Counted from the stretch's first letter, positions 6,270 through 14,401 are shown. The stretch is DNA of 16,865 nucleotides from CAVPGH01 sp046726955 (GCA_046726955.1 JBKPBQ010000249.1:1-16865), one strand, 5' to 3'. Translations and numbers: made by a program. Notes: generated by a model from the letters alone, not told the origin.

Positions 6270-7337
6270 ATGAGAGGCGCGGTTTCGATAGAGGACGTGG
6301 CGAAGGCCTTCGGCGACGTCGCCGCGCTCCGCGACGTCTCTCTGGAGATCGCCCCCGGCGAGCTGCTGACGCTCCTCGGTCCGTCGGGCTGTGGCAAGAC
6401 GACGCTCCTGCGGGTCCTCGCGGGGTTCGAGACGCCGGACCGCGGCCGGGTGCTCATCTCGGGGCGCGACGTCTCGGGGCTGCCTCCCTACCGCCGGCCG
6501 GTGAACACCGTCTTCCAGCACTACGCGCTCTTTCCCCACCGCACGGTCGCGGGAAACGTCGCCTTCGGCCTCGAGCACAACGGCCGCCCGCGGGAGGAGA
6601 TCCCCGCCCGGGTCGCGCGCGCTCTCGAGCTCGTCCGGCTGCCCGGCCACGCCGAGCGGCGGATCGACCAGCTCTCCGGGGGCCAGAAGCAGAGGGTGGC
6701 CCTCGCCCGCGCCCTCGTGCTCGAGCCCGAGGTGCTGCTGCTCGACGAGCCGATGGCCGCCCTCGATCCGAAGCTCCGCAAGGAGGTGCAGGTGGAGGTG
6801 AAGAACCTCCAGGAGCGGCTCCGCACCACGTTCGTCTTCGTCACCCACGACCAGGACGAGGCGCTCCTCATGAGCGACCGCGTCGCGGTCATGAACTCGG
6901 GCCGCATCGAGCAGGTCGGACCTCCCGACGCTCTCTACGACCGGCCGCGCACGCGCTTCGTGGCGGACTTCCTCGGCGTGCGGAATTTGCTCTCCGCGGT
7001 CGTGCGCGGGCGCGAGAACGGCGACGTGGTGGTGGAGACGACCGGCGGCCTGCGGCTGCGCGCGGCCGCCAACGGCGTCGCGGCGCGGGAGGGTCCGGTC
7101 TCGATCGGCATCCGCGCCGAGCGCATCAGCATCGTCGAGGGCGAGACCGCCGGCTCTCTCGCGGGGACGATCGAGGACGAGCTCTACCTCGGCGACCGCA
7201 CCGACTGGCGGGTGCGGGTGGCGGGGGAGACGCTGGCGGTGGCGGAGAGCGCCACGCAGGTGCGTCCGCGCCGGCGGGGCGACCCGGTTCGCCTCGTCGT
7301 TCCCCCTTCCGCGGTCCTCTTCCTGGACGAGTCGTGA
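6270..7337 (+). CDS. potA: Polyamine ABC transporter ATPase (PotA-like)
   Basis: This 355-residue cytoplasmic ATPase energises spermidine/putrescine uptake. Residues about 5-235 are the nucleotide-binding domain: Walker A GPSGCGKT (37-44), Q-loop VFQHYALFPH, signature LSGGQKQR, Walker B VLLLDEPMAALD and H-loop FVFVTHDQDEA. Residues about 240-355 form the regulatory TOBE/OB domain typical of the PotA/CysA/MalK group, with SIGIRAERI and LGDRTDWRV. The ATG at 6270 opens directly on the domain; no Shine-Dalgarno is visible. Its stop overlaps the potB start (GTGA). It is transcribed away from zur across a 92-bp shared control region. The polyamine assignment rests mainly on the downstream PotD-like domain. 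Confidence 0.9.
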   Translation: MRGAVSIEDVAKAFGDVAALRDVSLEIAPGELLTLLGPSGCGKTTLLRVLAGFETPDRGRVLISGRDVSGLPPYRRPVNTVFQHYALFPHRTVAGNVAFGLEHNGRPREEIPARVARALELVRLPGHAERRIDQLSGGQKQRVALARALVLEPEVLLLDEPMAALDPKLRKEVQVEVKNLQERLRTTFVFVTHDQDEALLMSDRVAVMNSGRIEQVGPPDALYDRPRTRFVADFLGVRNLLSAVVRGRENGDVVVETTGGLRLRAAANGVAAREGPVSIGIRAERISIVEGETAGSLAGTIEDELYLGDRTDWRVRVAGETLAVAESATQVRPRRRGDPVRLVVPPSAVLFLDES

Positions 7338-8173
7338 GCGCGCGGCGGCAGGCCGTCCTGCTCCTCGTGCCCTGCCTGCTCGTGCTGCTGCTCCTCTTCG
7401 TCCTGCCTCAGCTCCTGATGCTCGCCGCGTCCTTCGGCCGGCGGTCCGCCTACGGGGGCATCCTGCCGGGAGGCGGCCTCGCCAACTACGCGCGCGCGCT
7501 CGAGCCGCTCTATCTCGACATCCTCTGGCGCAGCGTCGTCCTCGCCGCGCTCACGACGTTCTTCTGCCTGCTCGCGGGATGGCCGGTCGCCTACTGGATC
7601 GGCCGCCTCGCCCCCGCCCGCTGGAAGAACGCGCTCCTCGTGCTCGTGATCCTTCCGTTCTGGACGAGCTTCCTCGTGCGCATGTACGCCTGGATCTTCC
7701 TGCTCCGCTCCGAGGGCCTCGTGAACCAGGGCCTCGTCGCCCTCGGCCTGCCCGCGCTGCCGCTGCTCTACAACGACTTCGCAGTCATGCTCGGCCAGGT
7801 CTACGGCGAGCTGCCGTTCATGATCCTGCCGCTCTACGTGGCGGTGGAGAAGCTCGACCGGTCGCTGCTCGAGGCCGCCGCCGACCTCGGCGCCTCGCCC
7901 TCGCGCGCCCTCTGGCGCGTGACCCTGCCCCTCACCGCCCCCGGCATCTCCGCGGGCTGCGTGCTCGTCTTCATCCCCTCCCTCGGCGCTTTCCTCGCCC
8001 CCGACCTCTTGGGGGGCGCGCGCACGGTCTACGCCGGCAACCTCATCCAGGGACAATTCGCCGTCGCCCGCGACATCCCGTTCGGCTCGGCGCTCTCGTT
8101 CCTGCTCACGCTCGTCGTGCTCGCGCTGCTCGTGGTCTTCCGCAAGCCGCTCCGGTCCGCCCGCCAGGGATGA
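7334..8173 (+). CDS. potB: Polyamine ABC transporter permease (PotB-like)
   Basis: This 279-residue inner-membrane permease is one half of the polyamine channel. It begins with a hydrophobic helix (AVLLLVPCLLVLLLLFVLPQ) and has about six membrane segments. The family markers FWTSFLVRMYAWIFLLR and the cytoplasmic coupling (EAA) loop, EAAADLGASPSRALWRVTLP, are present, followed by PGISAGCVLVFIPSLGAF. The GTG start at 7334 overlaps the potA stop, and its TGA overlaps the next start (ATGA at 8170), so all three genes are translationally coupled. Confidence 0.92.
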   Translation: MSARRQAVLLLVPCLLVLLLLFVLPQLLMLAASFGRRSAYGGILPGGGLANYARALEPLYLDILWRSVVLAALTTFFCLLAGWPVAYWIGRLAPARWKNALLVLVILPFWTSFLVRMYAWIFLLRSEGLVNQGLVALGLPALPLLYNDFAVMLGQVYGELPFMILPLYVAVEKLDRSLLEAAADLGASPSRALWRVTLPLTAPGISAGCVLVFIPSLGAFLAPDLLGGARTVYAGNLIQGQFAVARDIPFGSALSFLLTLVVLALLVVFRKPLRSARQG

Positions 8174-9984
8174 GGAGCCCGCGGCTTCTCGCCCTCTTTT
8201 CGCTCGCCGTATACGTGTTCCTGTACGCACCGCTCCTCGTCCTCGCGGTCTTCTCCTTCAACCAGGGCCGCCTCACCGCGAGCTGGGAGGGCTTCACGCT
8301 CGACTGGTACGCCCAGCTCGTGCGCGACGCGCAGGTCCTCTCGGGGCTCCGCAACAGCCTCGTCGTCGGCCTCGCCGCGACTTTTCTGGCCACGGTCTTC
8401 GGGACGGCGGCCGCCCTCGCCTTCCACCGCCACCAGTTCCGGGCCCAGGACGCCTTCGAGGCGCTCATCACGCTGCCCATGGTCGTGCCCGAGATCGTGC
8501 TCGCGACCTCGCTGCTGCTCCTCTTCGTCGCGCTCGGCCTGCGGCTCGGCTTCCTGACCCTCGTTCTCGCCCACGTGGGCTTCTCCGTCTCCTACGCCGT
8601 CGTGGTCGTGCGCGCGCGCCTCGCCGCCTTCGACCGGAGCCTCGAGGAGGCGGCGATGGACCTCGGAGCGGGCCCCGTCGCGACGCTCTTCAAGGTCACG
8701 CTGCCCGCCATCGCCCCCGGCGTGCTGTCCGCCGCCCTTCTCGTCTTCGCCCTCTCCATCGACGACTATCTGATCTCGTCCTTCGTGGCCGGCGTGGGAT
8801 CCACGACGCTGCCCATCCAGATCTACTCCATGGTGAAGAGCGGCATCTCTCCCGAGATCAACGCCGTCTCGACGCTGCTCCTCGTGGCCACGAGCGCGCT
8901 CCTCTACGCCGCCTACCGGCTGGAGCAGGGAGTGGCGGCGCGACGAGTGGTGATGCCCGCGCTCCTCGGCCTCGCCATCCTCGGATCTCCCTTCGTCCTC
9001 GCCCCGCCGGCGGGAGAAGGAAAGCGAACGCTCAGCGTCTACATCTGGTCGGAGTACATCGGTGCGGAGACGGTCGCGAAGTTCGAGAAGCGGCACGGCG
9101 TGCACGTCACGGTAGACCTCTTCGACAGCCAGGAGGCGCTGCTCGCCAAGGTCCAGGCGGGCGGGGCCGCCTACGACGTCATCTGCCCGACGAACTACAC
9201 CGTGCAGATCCTCCGCAACCAGGGTCTCCTCCGGAAGCTCGACCGCTCGGCGCTGCCGCACTTCTCGAACGTCGACCCGCGCTTCCTGAACCGCCCCGAC
9301 GATCCGGGCGACATCCACTCGATCCCGTACCTCTGGGGCACGTGCGGCATCGGCTTCCGGAAGAGCAAGGTGGCCGCCGTCGATTCCTGGAGCGCGCTGT
9401 GGGACCCGCGCTACCGTGGTCGCATCCTCATGCTCGACGACCCGCGGGAGACGTTCGGGACCGCTCTCAAGATGCTCGGCGAGAGCGTCAACACCACCGA
9501 TCCGGCGATCCTGCGGCGCGCGCAGCAGGAGCTCCTCGCCCAGAAACCGCTCGTCGGAAGCTACGACTCCGCGAGCTTCGACCTGAAGCTCCTCGCGGGC
9601 GAAGTGTGGCTCGCCCAGGGCTGGAACGGCCAGTTCGCGAAGATCGGCGCCAAGGACAAGGACATCGGCTTCGTGATCCCCCGCGAGGGCTCGACGATCT
9701 ACGTGGACACGCTCGCCATCCCCGTCTCCGCCCCCCACCCCGAGCTCGCGCACGCCTTCCTCGACTTCACGATGGAGGCCGAGATCGCGGCCGAGATCTG
9801 CCGGACCATGCGCTATCCCACGCCGAACCGGGAGGCGCTCGCCCTCCTGCCCCCGGAGATCCGCGACGATCCCGTCGGCTTCCCGCCCGACGCCGACCTC
9901 GCGCGCACGGAGTTCCTGCGCGACCTCGGGGAGGCGACGCTCGTCTACGACCGGATGTGGACCGAGGTGAAGAGCAGCCGGTAG
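8170..9984 (+). CDS. potCD: Fused polyamine permease and substrate-binding protein (PotC-PotD)
   Basis: This is one uninterrupted 604-residue frame. Residues 1-259 are a PotC permease with six predicted membrane segments and the coupling loop EEAAMDLGAGPVATLFKVTLP. Residues about 260-281 (VVMPALLGLAILGSPFVLA, preceded by ARR) form an extra hydrophobic segment that resembles a signal sequence or seventh helix. Residues about 288-604 are a complete PotD-like binding domain. They match remembered E. coli PotD positions: W and Y in YIWSEYI, PTNYTV, the D/E pair of DDPRETF, WNG, the Asp of YVDTLAIP and YPTPN. A Tyr replaces the Trp just before that Asp. The extra helix would carry the binding domain across the membrane and tether it to the pore. 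An internal GTG/ATG at 8950/8953 has no nearby Shine-Dalgarno. The stop is 5 bp from the convergent kinase gene. Confidence 0.93.
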   Translation: MRSPRLLALFSLAVYVFLYAPLLVLAVFSFNQGRLTASWEGFTLDWYAQLVRDAQVLSGLRNSLVVGLAATFLATVFGTAAALAFHRHQFRAQDAFEALITLPMVVPEIVLATSLLLLFVALGLRLGFLTLVLAHVGFSVSYAVVVVRARLAAFDRSLEEAAMDLGAGPVATLFKVTLPAIAPGVLSAALLVFALSIDDYLISSFVAGVGSTTLPIQIYSMVKSGISPEINAVSTLLLVATSALLYAAYRLEQGVAARRVVMPALLGLAILGSPFVLAPPAGEGKRTLSVYIWSEYIGAETVAKFEKRHGVHVTVDLFDSQEALLAKVQAGGAAYDVICPTNYTVQILRNQGLLRKLDRSALPHFSNVDPRFLNRPDDPGDIHSIPYLWGTCGIGFRKSKVAAVDSWSALWDPRYRGRILMLDDPRETFGTALKMLGESVNTTDPAILRRAQQELLAQKPLVGSYDSASFDLKLLAGEVWLAQGWNGQFAKIGAKDKDIGFVIPREGSTIYVDTLAIPVSAPHPELAHAFLDFTMEAEIAAEICRTMRYPTPNREALALLPPEIRDDPVGFPPDADLARTEFLRDLGEATLVYDRMWTEVKSSR

Positions 9985-9989
9985 GGGGG

Positions 9990-11444
9990 CTACTCCCGGC
10001 CGCGCTTCCTCTTGAGGATGCGCGCCAGCGCCTCCGCGGCGATCCGGCGCACGATCGGATCGGAGTCCTTCACCGCGGCGGCGAGCGCGGCCTGGGCGGT
10101 CGGACCCATGCGCTCGAGGGCTGCGGCGGCGTTGTCGCGGACCTCGCCGACGCGGTCGCGCAGCGCCTCGAGCAGCACAGGGATGGCGTGCGTGGCGTCG
10201 GGACCCATCCCCCCGAGGGCCTGGGCGGCGCGGGCGCGGTCCCCCTGGTCCTCGCTCTTCAGCGCGCGGATGAGGATCGCCACCGGCTCCGGCGGCTTGT
10301 CGCCGGGGAACGGGGCGAGGACGGGCGCGGTGACGGCGTTCGGGTCGGGAGCTGGGACCGGTGGCTTGTCGAGGGCGTCGATGAGGACGGGGATGGCGCG
10401 GCTGGCGCTCGGGTCGCTCGGGAAGACCTTGACCGCGGGCATGCGCACGGTGCCGTCGATGGGGTTGAGCGCCTCGAGGAGCGCGGGCAGGGGCTCCGCG
10501 GTCTCGTGGCGGGGGGTCGCGATCTCGGTGTACGCCGTGCGGGCGGCGATGAGGGCCCCGGCCAGCCCGCGCGCCGTGCTGTAGCGGTCGTCCGGCTCCT
10601 TGGCGAGGGCCTTGCGCAGCACGGGCACGACGCTCGCGGGAAGGCGCTCCGCGCGCGGGCCCTCGAGGGGCAGCGGGTCGTTCAGGTGCTTCAGGACCGT
10701 GGCCAGCGGAGTCTCCCCGCGGAATGGCACCTCGCCGGTGAACATCTCGAAGATCATGATCCCCAGCGAGTAGATGTCGCTCCGGAAGTCCACGCGGTCG
10801 CCGCGCGCGTTCTCCGGGCTCATGTACTCGGGCGTGCCCAGCACGTTGCCCGTGGCGGTGGCCGCGTCCGTCCGGTCCGCGAGGTGCTGCTTGGCGATGT
10901 CGAAGTCCATCAGGTGGGGGATCCCCTTGTGGTCGAGCATCACGTTCGGGGGCTTCACGTCGCGGTGCACGATGCCGACGTCGTGGAGGGCCTGGAGGCC
11001 GTTCGCGATCTGCAGGGCGCACTCGAAAGCCGACTCGGGGGCCAGGCCGCCCCGCGAGTTGCGGAGGAGGGTCTTGAGGTCCTTGCCCTCGAGGAGCTCC
11101 ATGGCCAGGAAGAGTCGCCCGTGCTGCTCGCCGGCCACGTAGATCCGGCAGACGTTCGGGTGGCGGACCTTGCGGGCGAGGGCCATCTCCGAGCGGAAGC
11201 GGCGGATCATCTCCGGGCGCCGCGAGAGGTCGGCGCGCAGGACCTTCACCGCGACCCTGTCGCCGAGGACCTTGTCGCGCGCCCGGTAGACCGTGCCCAT
11301 GCCCCCGCGGCCGATGAGGTCCACGATCTCGTAGCGGCCGGAGAGGACGGTCCCCCGCTTGATGGGCGGCGACAGCGTCTGGCCGCAGGAAAAGCAGGCC
11401 AGGGCGTCGGGATCGTTCTCCGTATAGCAGGCCGGGCAGAACAT
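9990..11444 (-). CDS. Ser/Thr protein kinase with N-terminal zinc ribbon and C-terminal HEAT repeats
   Basis: This 484-residue predicted soluble protein has no membrane segment. Residues 1-22 are a zinc ribbon (C3-PA-C6 ... C17-FS-C20). Residues about 38-300 are a bacterial eukaryotic-like kinase: glycine loop GRGGMG, ATP lysine K67, catalytic HRDVKPPN (160-167), DFD at 180-182 in place of DFG, GTPEYMSPE and DIYSLGIMIFEM. Residues 386-484 hold two to three HEAT/PBS-lyase-like helical repeats (DRARAAQALGGMGPDATHAI and onwards), with a Pro-rich linker before them. The ATG at 11444 has GGAG 8 nt upstream (11453-11456). Substrates are unknown; HEAT repeats usually recruit protein partners. It is divergent from the glycosyltransferase and convergent with potCD, so it appears to stand alone. 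Confidence 0.9.
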   Translation of the reverse strand: MFCPACYTENDPDALACFSCGQTLSPPIKRGTVLSGRYEIVDLIGRGGMGTVYRARDKVLGDRVAVKVLRADLSRRPEMIRRFRSEMALARKVRHPNVCRIYVAGEQHGRLFLAMELLEGKDLKTLLRNSRGGLAPESAFECALQIANGLQALHDVGIVHRDVKPPNVMLDHKGIPHLMDFDIAKQHLADRTDAATATGNVLGTPEYMSPENARGDRVDFRSDIYSLGIMIFEMFTGEVPFRGETPLATVLKHLNDPLPLEGPRAERLPASVVPVLRKALAKEPDDRYSTARGLAGALIAARTAYTEIATPRHETAEPLPALLEALNPIDGTVRMPAVKVFPSDPSASRAIPVLIDALDKPPVPAPDPNAVTAPVLAPFPGDKPPEPVAILIRALKSEDQGDRARAAQALGGMGPDATHAIPVLLEALRDRVGEVRDNAAAALERMGPTAQAALAAAVKDSDPIVRRIAAEALARILKRKRGRE

Positions 11445-11452
11445 GGGAACCG

Positions 11453-11456
11453 CTCC
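11453..11456 (-). promoter_or_regulatory. Shine-Dalgarno for the kinase gene
   Basis: GGAG on the minus strand, 8 nt before the ATG at 11444. It decides the start among several in-frame options in a long open frame. Confidence 0.65.
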
Positions 11457-11502
11457 GAGGATACTGCCAGGGTCGCGGACCGTACAAGGCAAGCCCCCGC
11501 CG

Positions 11503-11508
11503 TAGACT
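11503..11508 (+). promoter_or_regulatory. Candidate -10 (TAGACT) for a near-leaderless glycosyltransferase transcript
   Basis: TAGACT ends 8 nt before the ATG at 11517, which has no Shine-Dalgarno. With the usual -10 to start-site distance, transcription would begin at or within a few bases of the start codon. The same hexamer is placed similarly before pmbA. Confidence 0.45.
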
Positions 11509-11516
11509 AGTCGGCC

Positions 11517-12971
11517 ATGCGCCGCGCCGCCGCGATCGCCGTCCAGGTGCTCCTGGGAGCCGTGCTCCTCTACGCGGTCGTCCGCTTCGGCTTCAAGATC
11601 TTCTACTTCCTGCGCTCGCCCTGGAGCCGCGACTACGGCGAGGGAGCGGTGCTGGCCATGGTCCAGGTGCTCGGCCTGCGCGGCAACTACTTCACGACGC
11701 TCCGCGACTATCCTCTCGTCACCGGCAACTACCCCCCGGTCTTCGTCTCCCTCGTCTGGCTGGGCGAGGCTCTCTTCGGGCCCTCGATCTTCTTTCCGCG
11801 CTTTCTCTGCGTCCTCGCCACACTCGGCCTCGTGGCCGTGCTCGGGGCGCTTCTCCTCCGCCTCACCGGCGACCGCGTGCTCTCCCTGGCCCTCGGAGTG
11901 CTCTTCCTCGCCCCCTGGTTCGTGCAGACGTGGGGAGCGCTCGGGCGCGTGGACATGCCCGCGCTCCTCCTCTCCGTGGCCGGGCTCCTCGTCTTCGTGC
12001 GGACGGGCGAGAGCGGGGGCCCGCGACGGTATCTCGCCTTCCCGCTCTTCTGGCTCGCCTTCTTCACCCGGCAGAACGCGCTCCTCGCCCCCGCCGCCGT
12101 GCTGCTGCACCTCCTCCTCGGATCCGACAAGCGGTCGGCGCTGCGCGCCATCGTCCTCTTCGCGGTGCCCCTCGCGCTCCTCTTCGGCCTCCTCGTCCTC
12201 GCCACGGGCGGGCAGGCCTGGCTCCACCTCGTCCCCTACACGGGCGACGCCGGGTACGAGTGGCCGCGGATGTTCGAGAGCTACGGCGAGTTCTTCCTCA
12301 TCGCCTCGCCCCTTCTCGGGCTCGTCGTGGCCGGGGCCTTCCTGCTCAAGGGCGAGCTCTGGCGGGGCCCCGCGCGGCTCTTCGTCCTCTACTGGGTTCT
12401 GAGCCTGCTGAGCCTCGCCACCATCGCCAAGGTGGGGGCGGGGCAGAACTACTTCATCGAGCCCTGGCTCGCGACACTCGCGCTCGCGGGTGTCGTGCTG
12501 CACGCGCTCGGCGAGCGCTGGCCGGAGATGCGGGCGGGACGCTGGCCGGGGGTGCTCGTGGCCGCCCTCGTGGCGAGCTTCGCGAGCCCGGGCGCGGACC
12601 GCATCCCCCAGGCCATCCGCAATCCTCGGGGTGCCATCGACATGATCGAGCTGGACAAGATCGTCCGCGAGACCGAAGGGCCGATCGTCTCCGAGAACCT
12701 GGTGGTGCTCGCCGAGAACCGCAAGCCCATCCTCGTCGAGCCTTTCGGCTACATGGTGGTCACGCGCTCCGGGCGTGTGCATCCGGACCGGCTTCTCTTC
12801 GACTGCGACCGCGGGCGCTTCGATCTCGTGGTCACGGAGTATCGGCTGCGCGACATCCCGGGCTTCTCCGACTGCCTCGACCGCCGGTACTACGCCTGGA
12901 AGGACCTCGGGCCGTACCAGGTGTTCCGGCCCCTCTCCCGCATGGCGCCCGAGCGGATCAGCTCCCGCTGA
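11517..12971 (+). CDS. Polytopic GT-C-type glycosyltransferase (ArnT/PMT-like), inner membrane
   Basis: This 484-residue membrane protein has roughly nine to eleven hydrophobic segments across residues 1-360 and a soluble C-terminal part (about 365-484). After the first helix comes a short periplasmic-type loop with acidic residues, SRDYGEG (D39, E42), the position where GT-C enzymes carry their catalytic or metal-binding acids. NYPPVF and LGRVDMPALLLS then resemble the GT39/GT83 pattern. Such enzymes transfer sugars from polyprenyl-phosphate donors to lipids, polysaccharides or proteins on the outer face of the inner membrane. Donor and acceptor cannot be told from sequence. No other glycan gene is beside it. 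The 3' end overlaps the convergent pmbA gene by 14 bp (12958-12971). Confidence 0.75.
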   Translation: MRRAAAIAVQVLLGAVLLYAVVRFGFKIFYFLRSPWSRDYGEGAVLAMVQVLGLRGNYFTTLRDYPLVTGNYPPVFVSLVWLGEALFGPSIFFPRFLCVLATLGLVAVLGALLLRLTGDRVLSLALGVLFLAPWFVQTWGALGRVDMPALLLSVAGLLVFVRTGESGGPRRYLAFPLFWLAFFTRQNALLAPAAVLLHLLLGSDKRSALRAIVLFAVPLALLFGLLVLATGGQAWLHLVPYTGDAGYEWPRMFESYGEFFLIASPLLGLVVAGAFLLKGELWRGPARLFVLYWVLSLLSLATIAKVGAGQNYFIEPWLATLALAGVVLHALGERWPEMRAGRWPGVLVAALVASFASPGADRIPQAIRNPRGAIDMIELDKIVRETEGPIVSENLVVLAENRKPILVEPFGYMVVTRSGRVHPDRLLFDCDRGRFDLVVTEYRLRDIPGFSDCLDRRYYAWKDLGPYQVFRPLSRMAPERISSR

Positions 12972-14295
12972 TCGTCATCTTCTTGAGGCGCAGGGTCGGG
13001 CTCGCGATCGAGCCGCGCCACTCGAGGTCGGTGCCGACCGCGTCCACGTCGAGCAGCATCTGCTTGAGGTTGCCCGCGATCGTGACCTCGTGCACGGGAT
13101 GCGTGAGCCGGCCCTTCTCGATCCAGTGCCCGACCGCCCCCTGCGAGTAGTCGCCGGAGACGAGGTCGATCCCGAAGCCGATGAGGTCGGTCACGTAGAG
13201 CCCGCGCTCGACACCGCCCACGATCGCTTCGGGAGCGATCGGTCCGGGCTCGAAGCAGAGGTTCGACGCGCCCACGGACGGGCTTCCGCCCACGCCCCGG
13301 CGCGCGGAGCCGGTAGGGGCGCTGCCGATCTTGCGCCCGCTGTACGAGTCGCAGAGGTAGTGCCGGAGCACGCCGCGCTCGAGGGGGACGTTGCGGCGCG
13401 TGGGCAGACCCACGCCGTCGAAGGGACGGGACCCGAGACCGCGCGGCCGCCGACCCTCGTCCACGAGCGTGAGAAGGTCGGAGGCGACCTTCTGCCCGAT
13501 GTGGTCCTTGAGAAAGGTCGCGTTGCGGAAGACTGCATAGCCGGAGAGCGCGGAGAAGACCGTGCCCAGGAGCTCGGCCGCGGTCTCGGGATCGAAGACG
13601 ACGGGAGCCTCTGCCGTGGGTACCTGCCGCGCGCCGAGGCGACGCAGCGTCCTCTCCGCGGCGATCCGTCCCACTTCTTCCGGCGCGAGCAGGTCGCCGA
13701 TCCCGCGGCCCGTCGTGTACCAGTAGTCGCGCTCCATGCTCCCATCGTGCTTGGCCTGCGGGGTAACGGACTGCGAGACCGACGATGTCCGATAGCCGCC
13801 GATGAAGCCGTTCGTGTTCGCGAGGACGATCGAACCCTCGCCCGAGCCGTAGGCGCTCCCCTGTGAGTTCGTGATGCCGGGGACGGCGAGGGCCGCCGCC
13901 TCCGCGCGCCGCGCCCGCTCGATGCGCTCGGCCACGGGGACGGCGGTGACCGAGGGGTCGTGGAGGCCGAGGTCCACCTCCTCGGCGGGGACCGTCTCGT
14001 CGGGCAGCCCCGCGGCCGCGTCCTCGCCGGTGGCGCGGGCCATCGCGACCGTCTCGCCGACGAGGGCGGCGAGCGCGGCCGGCGAGAAGTCCGAGGTGTA
14101 GGACGACGCCGTGCGCTTCCCCACGAAGACGCGCACGCCGAGGGCCTTGCTTCCCGCCTCCTTGAGCGTCTCGATCTCGCCCTTCCGGATCGTCACCGAG
14201 AACTCGGTGCCTTCGGCGACGAGCACGTCCGCCGCGGAGGCGCCCGCGGCCATCGCCTTCTTCAAGAGGTCCTGCGCGAGGTCCCGCTGGTCCAC
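12958..14295 (-). CDS. pmbA: TldD/PmbA-family protein, PmbA (TldE) type
   Basis: This 445-residue protein matches PmbA/TldE, the partner of the zinc metalloprotease TldD. The pair unfolds and degrades unstructured peptides and matures peptide antibiotics and toxin-related proteins in E. coli. Visible family blocks are FSVTIRKGEIETLKEAGSKA, SQGSAYGSGEGS, VVFDPETAAELLGTVFSALS, the region YLCDSYSGRKIGSAPTGSA, GVGGSPSVGASN and VSGDYSQGAVGHWIEKG. I see no HExxxH zinc motif, which fits the PmbA rather than the TldD subunit. The start is the GTG at 14295: an in-frame TAG lies 12 nt upstream, so there is no earlier start. No Shine-Dalgarno is visible. No tldD gene is in this window, so the partner must be elsewhere if present. 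Confidence 0.9.
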   Translation of the reverse strand: MDQRDLAQDLLKKAMAAGASAADVLVAEGTEFSVTIRKGEIETLKEAGSKALGVRVFVGKRTASSYTSDFSPAALAALVGETVAMARATGEDAAAGLPDETVPAEEVDLGLHDPSVTAVPVAERIERARRAEAAALAVPGITNSQGSAYGSGEGSIVLANTNGFIGGYRTSSVSQSVTPQAKHDGSMERDYWYTTGRGIGDLLAPEEVGRIAAERTLRRLGARQVPTAEAPVVFDPETAAELLGTVFSALSGYAVFRNATFLKDHIGQKVASDLLTLVDEGRRPRGLGSRPFDGVGLPTRRNVPLERGVLRHYLCDSYSGRKIGSAPTGSARRGVGGSPSVGASNLCFEPGPIAPEAIVGGVERGLYVTDLIGFGIDLVSGDYSQGAVGHWIEKGRLTHPVHEVTIAGNLKQMLLDVDAVGTDLEWRGSIASPTLRLKKMTISGS

Positions 14296-14301
14296 GAAAT
14301 C

Positions 14302-14307
14302 AGTCTA
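14302..14307 (-). promoter_or_regulatory. Candidate -10 (TAGACT) for a near-leaderless pmbA transcript
   Basis: On the minus strand TAGACT ends 6 nt before the GTG at 14295 in a gene without a Shine-Dalgarno. The expected transcription start falls on or next to the start codon. No clear -35 is visible in the GC-rich sequence beyond it. Confidence 0.45.
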
Positions 14308-14401
14308 CCAGCGCCGCCGGAAGACCGCCGCCGCCGGCCGGAGTTGCGGCTCGATCGCGCCTGGAAGAAGATGCGCGACTCGCCTCGACCCGGGGGTCCG
14401 C

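Noticed and set aside
8029..11487. A 1152-codon open frame on the minus strand opposite potB, potCD and through the kinase
   Set aside because: It lies antisense or out of frame to well-supported genes and has Arg/Glu/His-rich composition without domains. Long shadow frames are expected in very GC-rich DNA.
11445..12782. Upstream 446-residue extension of the kinase frame on the minus strand
   Set aside because: It is antisense to the glycosyltransferase, low in complexity (Glu/Arg/His) and unlike a protein domain. The zinc ribbon at MFCPAC with a Shine-Dalgarno marks the true start.
14111..14401. N-terminal extension of the M24 peptidase to an ATG at 14111
   Set aside because: It runs antisense through pmbA. 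The GTG at 14402 gives a proper signal peptide and family length.
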